From positions 62,001 through 126,000 of the forward strand of contig DATEOC010000081.1 of assembly GCA_035274425.1 (NCBI GenBank): 64,000 nt of DNA. Direction: 5' to 3'. Position 1 is the first letter of the stretch. Every line of letters begins with the position of its first letter. A model generated the notes under the pieces. That model saw only the letters and a list, made by a program, of their open reading frames with translations, did not search any database and was not told the origin of the DNA. This document shows, in pieces, positions 32,783-41,886 of this stretch. Position numbers and translations under genes: made by a program. The stretch comes from JADMIH01 sp035274425. GTDB lineage: Bacteria > Chloroflexota > Chloroflexia > QHBQ01 > JADMIH01.

Positions 32783-34092
32783 TGAGCGCTGATGCTCAGG
32801 CGGTAGCCGACCCCACGACGTTGCGTCTCGGTAAGCGTGCCCGGTCTGTATGGGCTGTTCTCACGCTCACCGGTATAGTCTTTCTCCTCTCATGCGGGTC
32901 GATTACCTACTGGCTTGCCGGCACGCTGGGCAATATTACAACTCCCCATTCCGCAACGCTCGAAGTGCGCACCGGCACTCAGGTCGTGGTACGGCGAAAT
33001 CATATCGTTGCGCCGGAACTAGTGTCGAAAGAGACTACGCTGAACGAAGGGGACGAGGTAGAGACAGGTCCGACCAGCGGGGCATTCGTGCAACTCTTTG
33101 ACGGCAGCACGATACAGACCTATTTTGATACACGGCTCCGCGTCGAGAGGTTGCGTACCGGTGCCCTATTTCAGAACCTGAAGGAAGCTTCAATCGTTGT
33201 GGATTCGGGCACGGTAGTCGTCGTCACTGCCGACCTCGGTAGCTATTCCTCTGCGAAATACCTGATAGCTACCGAAACGGGAGTAATAGAGCCGGACGTT
33301 AAATCGAAGGTGAGACTTCGAGTAGAAGGGTCCGAGCAAGGACATTTGACAAGCGCATTCGTTGATTACGGCTCAGCGAAACTCCTTTCGCATGGGAGGC
33401 AGATACAGCTTTCACCCGGCACAATGGCGCGAGTGTCAGCAGATGGCACTATCGTAGGTCCAGGTCCGATAGAGGAGGAGCTGATCAGGAACGGCACCTT
33501 TACTGAAGGGCCCACAAGTGGGGCGGAGCTAGCGGCGAATGGGGGACTCGGGATTGCGGCATGGCTGCCGATTCTTGCGCAGACTACTGAGCCTGTAGCG
33601 GAGCCGGGCGTCACTAATATAGTGACCGAGACACTCGGACTTGGAACGACCGATATCGTTACGGCTGCCAGGCTCCAAAGGGAGGGAAGTGGCGACACAT
33701 ACGCGACGGTGGGCATACGCCAGGAGATGAATCAGCCCGTGGAGTTCCTGAGCGAGATAGAACTTGACGCTTCAGTGAAGGTGGTGCTGCAATCGGTGGA
33801 GGCAGGAGGCCCGCAAGGTAACATCTTTCCCCTAACAATAAAGGTAATATACAGCGACTCTGAGCAGAAGCAGCATGAATGGAAGCACTCGTTTTACTAT
33901 TTCGGACAGGACCAAGATCTGACTGTCACCACAAAGGTATTGCAGGGTACCTGGGGCCGCCACAATTTTGTCTTGAAATCAGCACAAGATGGGGTGGGAA
34001 GCGACATGGCGGTCATCAATGCCATAGAGATATATGGCTACGGCAGGCAGTTTCAGAGTTGGGTGACGCAGCTATCGATGATTGCGAAGTGA
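32782..34092 (+). CDS. FecR-domain membrane protein
   Basis: A 436-residue protein with a short cytosolic N-terminus, one transmembrane helix (about 24-47) and a large outer part. Residues about 55-215 resemble a FecR domain (LNEGDEVETGPTSGAFVQLFDGSTI, matched in parts), a beta-rich fold used in anti-sigma signalling or cell-surface structures. The rest is beta-rich and unrecognised. No sigma factor lies next to it. It is coupled to acyP by overlapping codons, and ugd follows beyond a repeat-filled gap. Confidence 0.65.
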   Translation: MSADAQAVADPTTLRLGKRARSVWAVLTLTGIVFLLSCGSITYWLAGTLGNITTPHSATLEVRTGTQVVVRRNHIVAPELVSKETTLNEGDEVETGPTSGAFVQLFDGSTIQTYFDTRLRVERLRTGALFQNLKEASIVVDSGTVVVVTADLGSYSSAKYLIATETGVIEPDVKSKVRLRVEGSEQGHLTSAFVDYGSAKLLSHGRQIQLSPGTMARVSADGTIVGPGPIEEELIRNGTFTEGPTSGAELAANGGLGIAAWLPILAQTTEPVAEPGVTNIVTETLGLGTTDIVTAARLQREGSGDTYATVGIRQEMNQPVEFLSEIELDASVKVVLQSVEAGGPQGNIFPLTIKVIYSDSEQKQHEWKHSFYYFGQDQDLTVTTKVLQGTWGRHNFVLKSAQDGVGSDMAVINAIEIYGYGRQFQSWVTQLSMIAK

Positions 34093-34094
34093 TG

Positions 34095-34251
34095 AAGGAC
34101 GACAGACGACAGACGACGGACGACGGACGACGGACGACGGACGATAGCTGATGGTGAATGAATGGTTACGACCAGATATGGGACAAGTAATTAGTGCTTT
34201 CCAGTAATGTATAGTTTCGTCTGTCGTCCGTCGTCCGTCGTCCGTCGTCGG
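34095..34251. repeat. Paired inverted heptad repeats between the FecR-domain gene and ugd
   Basis: Seven GACGAC(G/A) units at 34097-34143 face the complementary array at 34213-34250. The paired arms match over more than 25 bases, so the RNA could fold into a long hairpin with a 65-base loop. Confidence 0.8.
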
Positions 34252-34277
34252 GAAACATCGCATGAGGGAGGGTTGTA

Positions 34278-35618
34278 TTGAACGGTAGAATTGCGGTTAT
34301 AGGCACCGGGTATGTTGGCCTCGTAACAGGGACTTGCTTTGCTGACCTGGGGAACCATGTAGTCTGCATGGATATTGACGAGGGGAAGGTCGAGAGGCTG
34401 AAGCAGGGGAAGTCGCCAATATATGAACCTGGCCTTGAGGAGATGTTACAGCGGAACCTGAGGGCGGGCCGCCTTGAATTCACGACGAGCTATGAAGATG
34501 CGCTCCAACAAGCCGAGTTTGTTTTTATCGCGGTTGGCACGCCGGAATCGCCCAATGGCTCGGCGGATATGCGCTACGTGGCGTCTGCGGCGAAGAGCAT
34601 AGGCCAGATCGCGCCAGGCCGAGCGGTCGAACCGCTCCGCATCATCAACAAGAGCACGGTGCCAATCGGGTCGGGGGACCAGGTGAGCGAGTGGGTAGGC
34701 TCGGTCAGTCGCCCCGACTTCAAATTTGCGGTGGTCTCAAATCCAGAATTCTTGCGAGAGGGGCAGGCGGTTTTCGACTTTCTGCACCCCGACCGGATAA
34801 TACTCGGCTCAGAAGAGCGAGCAGCCGCAGAGAGCGTGAAGGAGCTGTACGAGGCTCTCGATACTCCCGTCATGATTACCGACCTGCGCACCGCGGAAAT
34901 GATAAAATATGCCTCCAATGCGATCCTGGCAACCTATATTTCCTTTGCTAACGAAATAGCCTTCATCTGCGAGGAGTTGGGGGCAGATGTGAAAGAGGTT
35001 GTGCAGGGGATGGGCTATGACAAGCGTATCAACGCGCAATTCCTGAACGCCGGGGTCGGTTTCGGGGGAAGCTGCTTCCCGAAGGATGTAAAAGCACTGG
35101 CACACATGGCCGAGAACGGGAATGCACGCCCGCAGCTATTGCATGCGGTTCTGGAGATAAACCTGGAGGCGAGGCGGCGGTTCGTCGCAAAGGTAATCAA
35201 GCTGCTGGGTGGGGAGGTGGCGGGCAAGCGTATCGGCGTGCTGGGGCTGTCATTCAAGCCTGACACGGATGATATGCGAGAGAGTCCATCAATAGACATA
35301 GTTGAAGCCCTTATTGAAAAGGGGGCGGAGGTAGCCGCATACGACCCAATTGCCATGGAAGCTGCCCGCAAGGAGCTTCCTGAGGCTGTGCACTATTGCC
35401 GCGATGCTTACGAAGTGGCCAGGGGCGCAGATGCGTTGCTTTTGATTACCGCGTGGAACGAATTCAAGCAGCTCGATATGGAGAAGGTGCGTGACCTCAT
35501 GCGCAATTGCGTGCTGGTTGACGGGCGCAATGTGTATGATCCGAAGGAAATTAGCGACCTGGGATTCACCTATGTGGGGGTCGGACGACCGCCAAAAGAT
35601 GGACGCACAAGTGCCTGA
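34278..35618 (+). CDS. ugd: UDP-glucose 6-dehydrogenase
   Basis: A 446-residue enzyme oxidising UDP-glucose to UDP-glucuronate, a precursor of cell-surface polysaccharides. The NAD site GTGYVGLVTG is at residues 9-18, and the catalytic cysteine is Cys266 in GFGGSCFPKD. Three domains (NAD-binding, central, UDP-binding with VDGRNVYD) are complete. It starts at TTG 34278 with GAGGGAGGG upstream. The next gene, acpS, starts within its last codons. Confidence 0.96.
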   Translation: MNGRIAVIGTGYVGLVTGTCFADLGNHVVCMDIDEGKVERLKQGKSPIYEPGLEEMLQRNLRAGRLEFTTSYEDALQQAEFVFIAVGTPESPNGSADMRYVASAAKSIGQIAPGRAVEPLRIINKSTVPIGSGDQVSEWVGSVSRPDFKFAVVSNPEFLREGQAVFDFLHPDRIILGSEERAAAESVKELYEALDTPVMITDLRTAEMIKYASNAILATYISFANEIAFICEELGADVKEVVQGMGYDKRINAQFLNAGVGFGGSCFPKDVKALAHMAENGNARPQLLHAVLEINLEARRRFVAKVIKLLGGEVAGKRIGVLGLSFKPDTDDMRESPSIDIVEALIEKGAEVAAYDPIAMEAARKELPEAVHYCRDAYEVARGADALLLITAWNEFKQLDMEKVRDLMRNCVLVDGRNVYDPKEISDLGFTYVGVGRPPKDGRTSA

Positions 35619-36099
35619 TATACCCGATGGGCGAAACGAATTCGTAAGCCCCAGCGAGCTAGCAGGGCTACCAACCTGGTCGATGATGGCGAGTATGTCG
35701 GTCCGCGACGCGTTAGATGGGGCCGTACAATGCGGTGTTGACCTTGTAGAGGTGGGCCGCATCCGGGAAGTAGCTCAGCGCTACGGAGAGCGGTTCCTGA
35801 CAAGGGTATGGACGGAGCGCGAGCTTGTAATATGCAGAGGGAGATACCCTGAGCTGGCGGCCCGCTTTGCCGGAAAGGAAGCTACCATGAAGGCGCTCGG
35901 CACAGGCGTCGTAGGTATCGGGTGGAAGGAGATTGAGATATTGCCCGACCGGCGTGGCAAGCCTCTCGTCTTCCTTCACGATAAGGCCAAGGCCCGGGCG
36001 GCCCACCTGCGGCTCAATACCTGGGCGATCAGCCTCACGCACAGTAAGGAGCTGGCGTGTGCGATGGTAATTGCGGTGGCTGGGCCTGAGAGGGCATGA
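35599..36099 (+). CDS. acpS: Holo-[acyl-carrier-protein] synthase
   Basis: A 166-residue phosphopantetheinyl transferase activating acyl carrier protein with CoA. The metal-binding CGVDLVEVGRI motif and RFAGKEATMKALGTG with the second glutamate are both present, and the C-terminus has WAISLTHSKELACAMVIA. The family usually starts only a few residues before the VGVDLVEV motif (about 125 residues), so ATG 35683 or 35695 may be the true start rather than 35599; none has a strong ribosome site. The overlap with ugd suggests a single transcript. Confidence 0.88.
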   Translation: MDAQVPDIPDGRNEFVSPSELAGLPTWSMMASMSVRDALDGAVQCGVDLVEVGRIREVAQRYGERFLTRVWTERELVICRGRYPELAARFAGKEATMKALGTGVVGIGWKEIEILPDRRGKPLVFLHDKAKARAAHLRLNTWAISLTHSKELACAMVIAVAGPERA

Positions 36100-36139
36100 C
36101 AGCGGACGACAGACGATATATCTGCATGATATATGAGTT

Positions 36140-37789
36140 ATGAACAGTGTAGTGACCTCGTCCGAGATGCGCGCTATCGAGGCGTGTGCGGTGGAGCGAG
36201 GCGCTACGTGGCAAGGGCTGATGGAGCGTGCCGGGGCCGAGGTAGCGCGCCATGCTATCGAGTGGCTGGGGCTGGAGAGTAAACAGCCGGTGCTCGTTTT
36301 GGCAGGTCCTGGCAACAACGGTGGAGATGCGCTGGTCGTGGCGCGCCACCTGTCCGACCATGGTTGGAGCGTGATCGTTCGGGCATGGTCCAGGAAGCTC
36401 AATGATAGCCATTTGCTAGAACCTCTTGCGGAGCGGGGTATAGAGATTAGTCCCATTGTGGGAAGCGCGTCAATGGAAGAGCTTGGTACGCGGCTTGAAG
36501 AGTGTACCGTCGTGATCGATGGGCTGCTAGGCACGGGTATAAAGCGGGATGTAGATGGTGAGCTGGCGGAAATTGTGGACATGGTGCAGCGCTCTGGCCG
36601 CCGCATTGTGGCTATCGACATACCAACAGGCGTAGATAGCGATACGGGCGCTGTGAGGGGCCACGCCCTGAGCGCTCGAATGACAGTGGCGCTAGGCAGT
36701 TTGAAGTATGGACACGTGCTCCACCCAGGAAAGAGCCTGGCGGGTGACATCATTTTAGGAGATATAGGATTGAGTGATACGAAGCAAGAAATAGCATCAG
36801 GCGAATTACTAACCGAGGCTGAGGTAAAGAGGTTATTGCCCCCCCGGCCTGATGATGGAAACAAAGGGACATTCGGAAAGGTGATGGTCGTAGCGGGGTC
36901 TGTGAATTACATAGGTGCAGCCGCGCTCGCCACACAAGGGGCGATGCGTGTGGGGGCCGGTCTGGCGACGCTCGCAACGCCTGGCGATCTCCTGCCCATG
37001 CTTGGAGCCAAGCTGACGGAATGCACTTTCCTTCCGCTCCCATCCGATTTTGGGGTAATAGCCTCTCATGGAGCTGAGAAGGTACGTACGGGCCTGGAAG
37101 GTTACGATGCGTTGCTGGTCGGGTGCGGCATCGGCAAGGAGAAGGAGACGGCAACCTTCCTCCGCAACCTGCTAGCTAATAGTGACGCACACGTTCGCCC
37201 TTCGGCCCGCCCGATAGGGTTCTCGGCACGCGTTTCAGTGGATACGGACCGCTCGGAAGATGGGCATACGAAGCTACCACCGTTGGTGCTGGATGGTGAC
37301 GCGCTAAACATCATCTCGGAGTGGGAGGAGTGGGACAAGACTATACCGCAAGGCTCGGTGCTCACCCCCCACCCAGGGGAGATGGCGCGGCTAACAGGCA
37401 GCACGGTGGATGATGTACAGGCTGATCGCGTTGGAGTGGCAAGGGATGCGGCGGCGCGTTGGAAGTGCATAGTCGTGCTGAAAGGGGCTGCTACTGTGAT
37501 CGCGGACCCTGGGGGGAAAGTGTATATCAGCCCATTCTCCAATCCCGCACTCGCTACTGCGGGCACGGGGGATGTGCTGGCCGGGGCTATCGCGGGTCTG
37601 ATTGCGCAGGGGATAGGCGGGGTTGACGCGGCGTGTGCAGGCGTGTACCTCCACGGGCTGGCAGGTGAGATGTTGCGCGAAGATTATGGCCCTGCGGGCG
37701 GGCTTGCCGGAGACCTGCCTGTGCTGCTTGCACGCGCTCAGAAGAGCGTGCGAGACTCCGGCGCTACAAAAGAAGCTAAGAACTCATAA
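36140..37789 (+). CDS. nnr: Bifunctional NAD(P)H-hydrate epimerase/dehydratase
   Basis: A 549-residue fused repair enzyme for hydrated NADH and NADPH. The N-terminal YjeF/NnrE domain (1-215) has GPGNNGGD at 56-63. The C-terminal NnrD domain has NKGTFGKVMVVAGS, HPGEMARLTG and GTGDVLAGAIAGLIAQG as the ATP/ADP site. It starts at ATG 36140, 40 bases after acpS, in the same direction as alr and pdp. The acpS-nnr-alr order is a common neighbourhood in bacteria, so it is probably one operon. Confidence 0.96.
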   Translation: MNSVVTSSEMRAIEACAVERGATWQGLMERAGAEVARHAIEWLGLESKQPVLVLAGPGNNGGDALVVARHLSDHGWSVIVRAWSRKLNDSHLLEPLAERGIEISPIVGSASMEELGTRLEECTVVIDGLLGTGIKRDVDGELAEIVDMVQRSGRRIVAIDIPTGVDSDTGAVRGHALSARMTVALGSLKYGHVLHPGKSLAGDIILGDIGLSDTKQEIASGELLTEAEVKRLLPPRPDDGNKGTFGKVMVVAGSVNYIGAAALATQGAMRVGAGLATLATPGDLLPMLGAKLTECTFLPLPSDFGVIASHGAEKVRTGLEGYDALLVGCGIGKEKETATFLRNLLANSDAHVRPSARPIGFSARVSVDTDRSEDGHTKLPPLVLDGDALNIISEWEEWDKTIPQGSVLTPHPGEMARLTGSTVDDVQADRVGVARDAAARWKCIVVLKGAATVIADPGGKVYISPFSNPALATAGTGDVLAGAIAGLIAQGIGGVDAACAGVYLHGLAGEMLREDYGPAGGLAGDLPVLLARAQKSVRDSGATKEAKNS

Positions 37790-37825
37790 CGAACGATAGA
37801 CGATAGACGATAGACGATAGATTAT
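37789..37825. repeat. Heptad repeat, GATAGAC variant
   Basis: Four to five copies of CGATAGA follow the nnr stop. The unit is a variant of the GACGGAC heptads elsewhere. Confidence 0.75.
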
Positions 37826-37831
37826 GGACAA

Positions 37832-39076
37832 ATGGATACGAGTGTGATTTCCAAAGACGAGGGATTGTGGGGTAGGCCCGTGCAGGCGGAGATTGACCTC
37901 TCCGCCATCGCTGCGAACGTGCGTGCTTTCCGGGCGGCAATCGGGCCGCGTTGCCGCGTGATGGCCGTGGTGAAGGCCGACGGTTATGGGCTGGGCGCGC
38001 CCTGGATAGCCTCGGCTGCCCTTGAAGGTGGGGCCTCTATGCTGGCGGTAGCGTGCGTAGATGAGGGGATCGAGCTACGCAGAGCCGGGTATAGTGGCCC
38101 TCTGCTTGTTATGAGCTACGTTTCGCCGGATGAGGCGGAAGCGGTAGTGCGCAACGGGCTGACGATTGTGCTGCACAGGATGCGAACCGCGCTGGCCCTG
38201 GAAGCTGCGGCGGAGCGCGCCGGTCTGCCAGAGGCGGGTCTACCTGTACATATCAAAGTGGATACGGGCCTGGGGCGGTTCGGCTGCCTTCCGCACGAGT
38301 TCTTGCCCCTGGCTCAAGGCGTCTTGCGCTGCCGGCACCTGTGGCTCGAAGGGCTGATGACGCATTTTGCGGACCCTGATGGGGTTGACCTGGCCTTCGC
38401 ACGCGAGCAGCTGGCGCGTTTCAACGAAGTTCGGCGCGTGGCTACCGAGAATGGTATAAACTTCGAGATCGTTCATGCGGCTAACACCGCAGCAGGGCTT
38501 ATGCTGCCTGAGGCGCGGTTCGATATGGTTCGCACCGGAATAGCATTGAGCGGCCACCTACCCGCACCTCACCTGGCAGATGTGGTCACTTTGCACCGTG
38601 CGGTAACTGTGCGCACGCGGCTGGCACGCGTTCACGATGCGGATGTTGGGGATAGCATTGGTTACGGGCGCACATGGGTAGCGGATAAACCTTCGCGGAT
38701 TGGACTGATACCGGTGGGGTACGCGGACGGCTTGCGACGCGCCCTGTCCAACCGGGGGGAGGTGCTGGTTCGGGGGCATCGTTGCCCGGTGGTGGGCCGA
38801 ATAAGCATGGACCAGTCGAATATCGACGTTACCGGCGTGCCTGGCGCGAGCGAGGGTGACGCGGTCGTCATTATCGGGCGGCAGGGTGATGAGGAGATAA
38901 CCGCCGACGATCTGGCTCACCTCACTGGCACCATCTCCTATGAAATCCTCTGTGGCCTCTCCGCGCGGGTCCCCCGCCACTATATGCACGGGGGAGAGCC
39001 TATAGAGGTGTGCAACTTGCTGGGGTGCAGCCCCACACGAGACCGCCCAAAGCAAAAGAAGGAGATGAGCAGGTGA
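37832..39076 (+). CDS. alr: Alanine racemase
   Basis: A 414-residue PLP enzyme making D-alanine for peptidoglycan. The PLP lysine is Lys48 in VVKADGYGLG. The second catalytic tyrosine is in DSIGYGRTW near residue 281. HIKVDTGLGRFG and IPVGYADGLRR match the family. A complete two-domain fold is encoded. The stop overlaps the GTG start of the next gene by four bases. Confidence 0.96.
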   Translation: MDTSVISKDEGLWGRPVQAEIDLSAIAANVRAFRAAIGPRCRVMAVVKADGYGLGAPWIASAALEGGASMLAVACVDEGIELRRAGYSGPLLVMSYVSPDEAEAVVRNGLTIVLHRMRTALALEAAAERAGLPEAGLPVHIKVDTGLGRFGCLPHEFLPLAQGVLRCRHLWLEGLMTHFADPDGVDLAFAREQLARFNEVRRVATENGINFEIVHAANTAAGLMLPEARFDMVRTGIALSGHLPAPHLADVVTLHRAVTVRTRLARVHDADVGDSIGYGRTWVADKPSRIGLIPVGYADGLRRALSNRGEVLVRGHRCPVVGRISMDQSNIDVTGVPGASEGDAVVIIGRQGDEEITADDLAHLTGTISYEILCGLSARVPRHYMHGGEPIEVCNLLGCSPTRDRPKQKKEMSR

Positions 39077-40377
39077 GGGCCGCCGATATTATTGCCGCCA
39101 AGCGTGATAGCCGCGAGCTTTCGGCTGAGGAGATCAACTGGTTCATCTCCGGCATCATGTCGGGCCACGTCACGGACGACCAGGTTGGCGCGTGGCTGAT
39201 GGCGGTATGCATACGGGGGATGGCCCCCCGCGAGACCGCAGACCTCACCCGCGCTATGGTGGCGTCGGGCAAGCGCCTCGATCTGTCATCCGTCGGCCCG
39301 TTTGTCGCAGACAAGCATTCGACGGGTGGGGTTGGGGATAAGACGACCCTCGTGGTTGCACCACTGGTGGCTGCGGCGGGCGTACCGGTCGGCAAGATGT
39401 CGGGGCGCGGCCTTGGCTTTTCTGGCGGGACGATAGACAAGCTGGAGTCGATTCGTGGCTTCAAGACGCAGCTCTCCGCGGACGAATTCCTTGAGACGGT
39501 GCGCAAAGTGGGCATTGTGGTGGCAGCACAGACGAGCGACCTCGCGCCCGCTGATGGCGTCCTGTACAAGTTGAGGGACGTGACGGCGACTGTGGAGAGC
39601 TTACCCCTTATTGCCAGCAGCATCATGTCGAAGAAGATCGCCGCAGGGGCGAATGGCGTGGTTCTAGACGTCAAGGTGGGGAAAGGCGCATTCATGAAGA
39701 CGCATGAGCAAGCCCGCGAACTGGCCGAGGCTATGCGGGACATCGGCAGAGACGTTGGGTTGCAGGCTCGCGCCGTGTTATCGGGGATGGACCAACCGCT
39801 TGGGTGGGCCGTTGGGAATGCTCTTGAGATCAAAGAAGCAGTACAGACGCTCAGGGGGGAGGGTCCGGGAGACCTCGTGGAAGTCGCGCTTACACTCGGA
39901 TCTCACCTTCTGCATATGGCCGGAAAGGCAAACTCGGTTGACGAAGCTGCAGACGTGCTCAGGAGTGTGCTCGACTCCGGCAAGAGCCTCAGCAAGTTCC
40001 GTGAATTCGTAGAAGCTCAAGGTGGAGACAGTGCTTTCATCGATGACCCCGACCTGTTGCCAAATGCGCCGGTACAACGCGAGGTAACGTCTTCCTCAAG
40101 TGGGTATATTGCTTCAATCGACGCGGAGGCAATAGGGCGGGCTTCGGTGGAGATTGGCGCAGGGCGGGCGGTGAAAGGTGATAGCATAGACCACTCCGTT
40201 GGCTTCGTGCTGCACTATAAGATCGGTGACAGGGTGGAGCGGGGAGGGTCTCTCGCGACGATACATGCAGCCAGCAGCAAGGCCGCAGAAGCTGTCGCGC
40301 CGTCCATTGAGACGGCTTTCTCTCTTACTCGAGAGCAGGTACAAGCGCCACCTTCCGTGCTGGAAATAGTGCAATAA
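39073..40377 (+). CDS. pdp: Pyrimidine-nucleoside phosphorylase
   Basis: A 434-residue enzyme splitting uridine or thymidine to base and ribose-1-phosphate. KHSTGGVGDKTTLV, the conserved GKMSGRGLGFSGGT signature and LYKLRDVTATVES are intact. The family start is the GTG at 39073 with GGAGAT upstream, overlapping the alr stop (GTGA); the frame opens 21 codons earlier inside alr. A thymidine phosphorylase role is equally possible. It closes the acpS-nnr-alr run. Confidence 0.95.
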   Translation: MRAADIIAAKRDSRELSAEEINWFISGIMSGHVTDDQVGAWLMAVCIRGMAPRETADLTRAMVASGKRLDLSSVGPFVADKHSTGGVGDKTTLVVAPLVAAAGVPVGKMSGRGLGFSGGTIDKLESIRGFKTQLSADEFLETVRKVGIVVAAQTSDLAPADGVLYKLRDVTATVESLPLIASSIMSKKIAAGANGVVLDVKVGKGAFMKTHEQARELAEAMRDIGRDVGLQARAVLSGMDQPLGWAVGNALEIKEAVQTLRGEGPGDLVEVALTLGSHLLHMAGKANSVDEAADVLRSVLDSGKSLSKFREFVEAQGGDSAFIDDPDLLPNAPVQREVTSSSSGYIASIDAEAIGRASVEIGAGRAVKGDSIDHSVGFVLHYKIGDRVERGGSLATIHAASSKAAEAVAPSIETAFSLTREQVQAPPSVLEIVQ

Positions 40378-40400
40378 TGGACCATATAGGGGGCGGAACT

Positions 40401-40429
40401 TTGACTTTAAGCGCCAGGTTAGATATAAT
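40401..40429 (+). promoter_or_regulatory. Promoter of the MFS exporter gene
   Basis: TTGACT (40401-40406), 17-base spacer, TATAAT (40424-40429), 50 bases before the ATG at 40480. This is one of the best matches in the window. Confidence 0.8.
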
Positions 40430-40479
40430 TCTAATATACGATAATTACCCATTCACTTTAGAGGTTTTTCAATCATTTT

Positions 40480-41880
40480 ATGACAAGTCTTGTTAAAGTT
40501 GATCCTAAATTGGCTACAGCCGACGTGGGTCTTTATGCTAGTGGGCGCGTGGCCGTTGACGAGGGGAACGCGGGGCGCGAACCGCGGCACTCAACCACGG
40601 AGAGAGTTGACGGATATGTAGCGGACATCACGCCTGATATATCTCTCCTTGGGAAGAAGGTTAGATTGCCTTCCTCGCTGCGGGCGCTCAGGCATCGGAA
40701 CTTCCGCCTCTTTTGGACGGGCTATATGGTGTCCCTGGTAGGCACCTGGATGCAGGTCGTGGCTCGTGGATGGTTAGTGCTGGAGCTTACGCATTCACCT
40801 TTCTGGCTCGGCATGGTGGGCTTCGCCAATGCCCTGCCTGTGTTGCTCCTTTCACTGTGGGCGGGAGAAGTCGCGGACCGGGTGTCGAAGCGGGTGCTCG
40901 TCCTCTGGACGCAAATCTTATCTATGCTCGCGACGTTTGCGCTTGCTGCGCTTACTCTAACTGGGTTGATTGAGGTATGGCACGTTATGGCGATTTCGCT
41001 CTTCATGGGAGTGCTATTCGCCTTCGATGCACCGGCTCGCCAGGCGTTCACAGTCGAGCTGGTGGGCAAGGATGATCTTCTTAATGCAGTCGCTCTCAAT
41101 TCGGCTATTTTCAATGGTGCCCGCGTAGCGGGTCCTGCTGTGGGTGCGGTGGCGCTTGCATGGCAGGGTCCAGGGCTGGCCTTTTTGCTCAACGGCCTCA
41201 GCTTCTTAGCCGTGATAGCCGGCCTGCTACGTATGAACATGCCGAGATTTGAGCGCGTTAAGAAGAGTGAAAAGTCATTTTCCCGTATCATCGAGGGGCT
41301 GCGTTACGTCCGGCACCACGAGACGATCTCTACGTTGATGATCCTCGTGGTCACGTCAAGCGTATTCGCATTCCCGTACGCGACTTTGATGCCGATCTTC
41401 GCGGACAATGTGCTACACGTCGGCAAAGAGGGGTACGGCACGCTTATGGCCGTGTCAGGCGTGGGGTCGTTGGTGGGGGCATTGAGCCTCACCTGGCAGA
41501 GTGGGCGCAGCTCCGTCAAGCGTGGGCGCATGATTATCATCGGCTCGATTGGACTGCCATTGTTTCTTGGAGTCTTCGCCCTTTCGCAGAACTATCTGCT
41601 CTCCCTTGCTATGCTCGCGGGTGTAGGCTGGACGATGATCTCGGTGAACGCCACAACCAACACTGTCATACAAACCACCGTGCCGGACGAGCTTAGAGGG
41701 CGGGTGAGTGGCGTATTCGCCTTCCTCTTCATAGGGATGGCCCCGCTGGGGAACCTTCAGTCAGGGCTGATCGCGGACCATTTTGGCGCGCCTGCTGCGG
41801 TGGCATTCGGGGCTGCTGTATGTGGACTAGTCGCCTTATTCATCTTCTTCAGGCGACGTAAGCTCTTCCTGTTGCAGTAG
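40480..41880 (+). CDS. MFS transporter (EntS-like, MFS_3)
   Basis: A 466-residue inner-membrane transporter with about twelve helices. LRHRNFRLFWTGYMVSLVGTWMQ opens the first helix at about residue 68, and AGEVADRVSKR is the cytosolic loop typical of MFS. It belongs to the enterobactin-exporter-like group; substrate is unknown. The first 65 residues are an unusual soluble extension, although ATG 40480 is well placed behind a promoter; a later start is possible. A single-gene unit converging with the DUF2723 gene. Confidence 0.85.
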   Translation: MTSLVKVDPKLATADVGLYASGRVAVDEGNAGREPRHSTTERVDGYVADITPDISLLGKKVRLPSSLRALRHRNFRLFWTGYMVSLVGTWMQVVARGWLVLELTHSPFWLGMVGFANALPVLLLSLWAGEVADRVSKRVLVLWTQILSMLATFALAALTLTGLIEVWHVMAISLFMGVLFAFDAPARQAFTVELVGKDDLLNAVALNSAIFNGARVAGPAVGAVALAWQGPGLAFLLNGLSFLAVIAGLLRMNMPRFERVKKSEKSFSRIIEGLRYVRHHETISTLMILVVTSSVFAFPYATLMPIFADNVLHVGKEGYGTLMAVSGVGSLVGALSLTWQSGRSSVKRGRMIIIGSIGLPLFLGVFALSQNYLLSLAMLAGVGWTMISVNATTNTVIQTTVPDELRGRVSGVFAFLFIGMAPLGNLQSGLIADHFGAPAAVAFGAAVCGLVALFIFFRRRKLFLLQ

Positions 41881-41886
41881 ATCTCG

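Noticed and set aside
34095..34251. CRISPR array
   Set aside because: The units are 7 bp with no spacers of constant length, and no cas gene is near.
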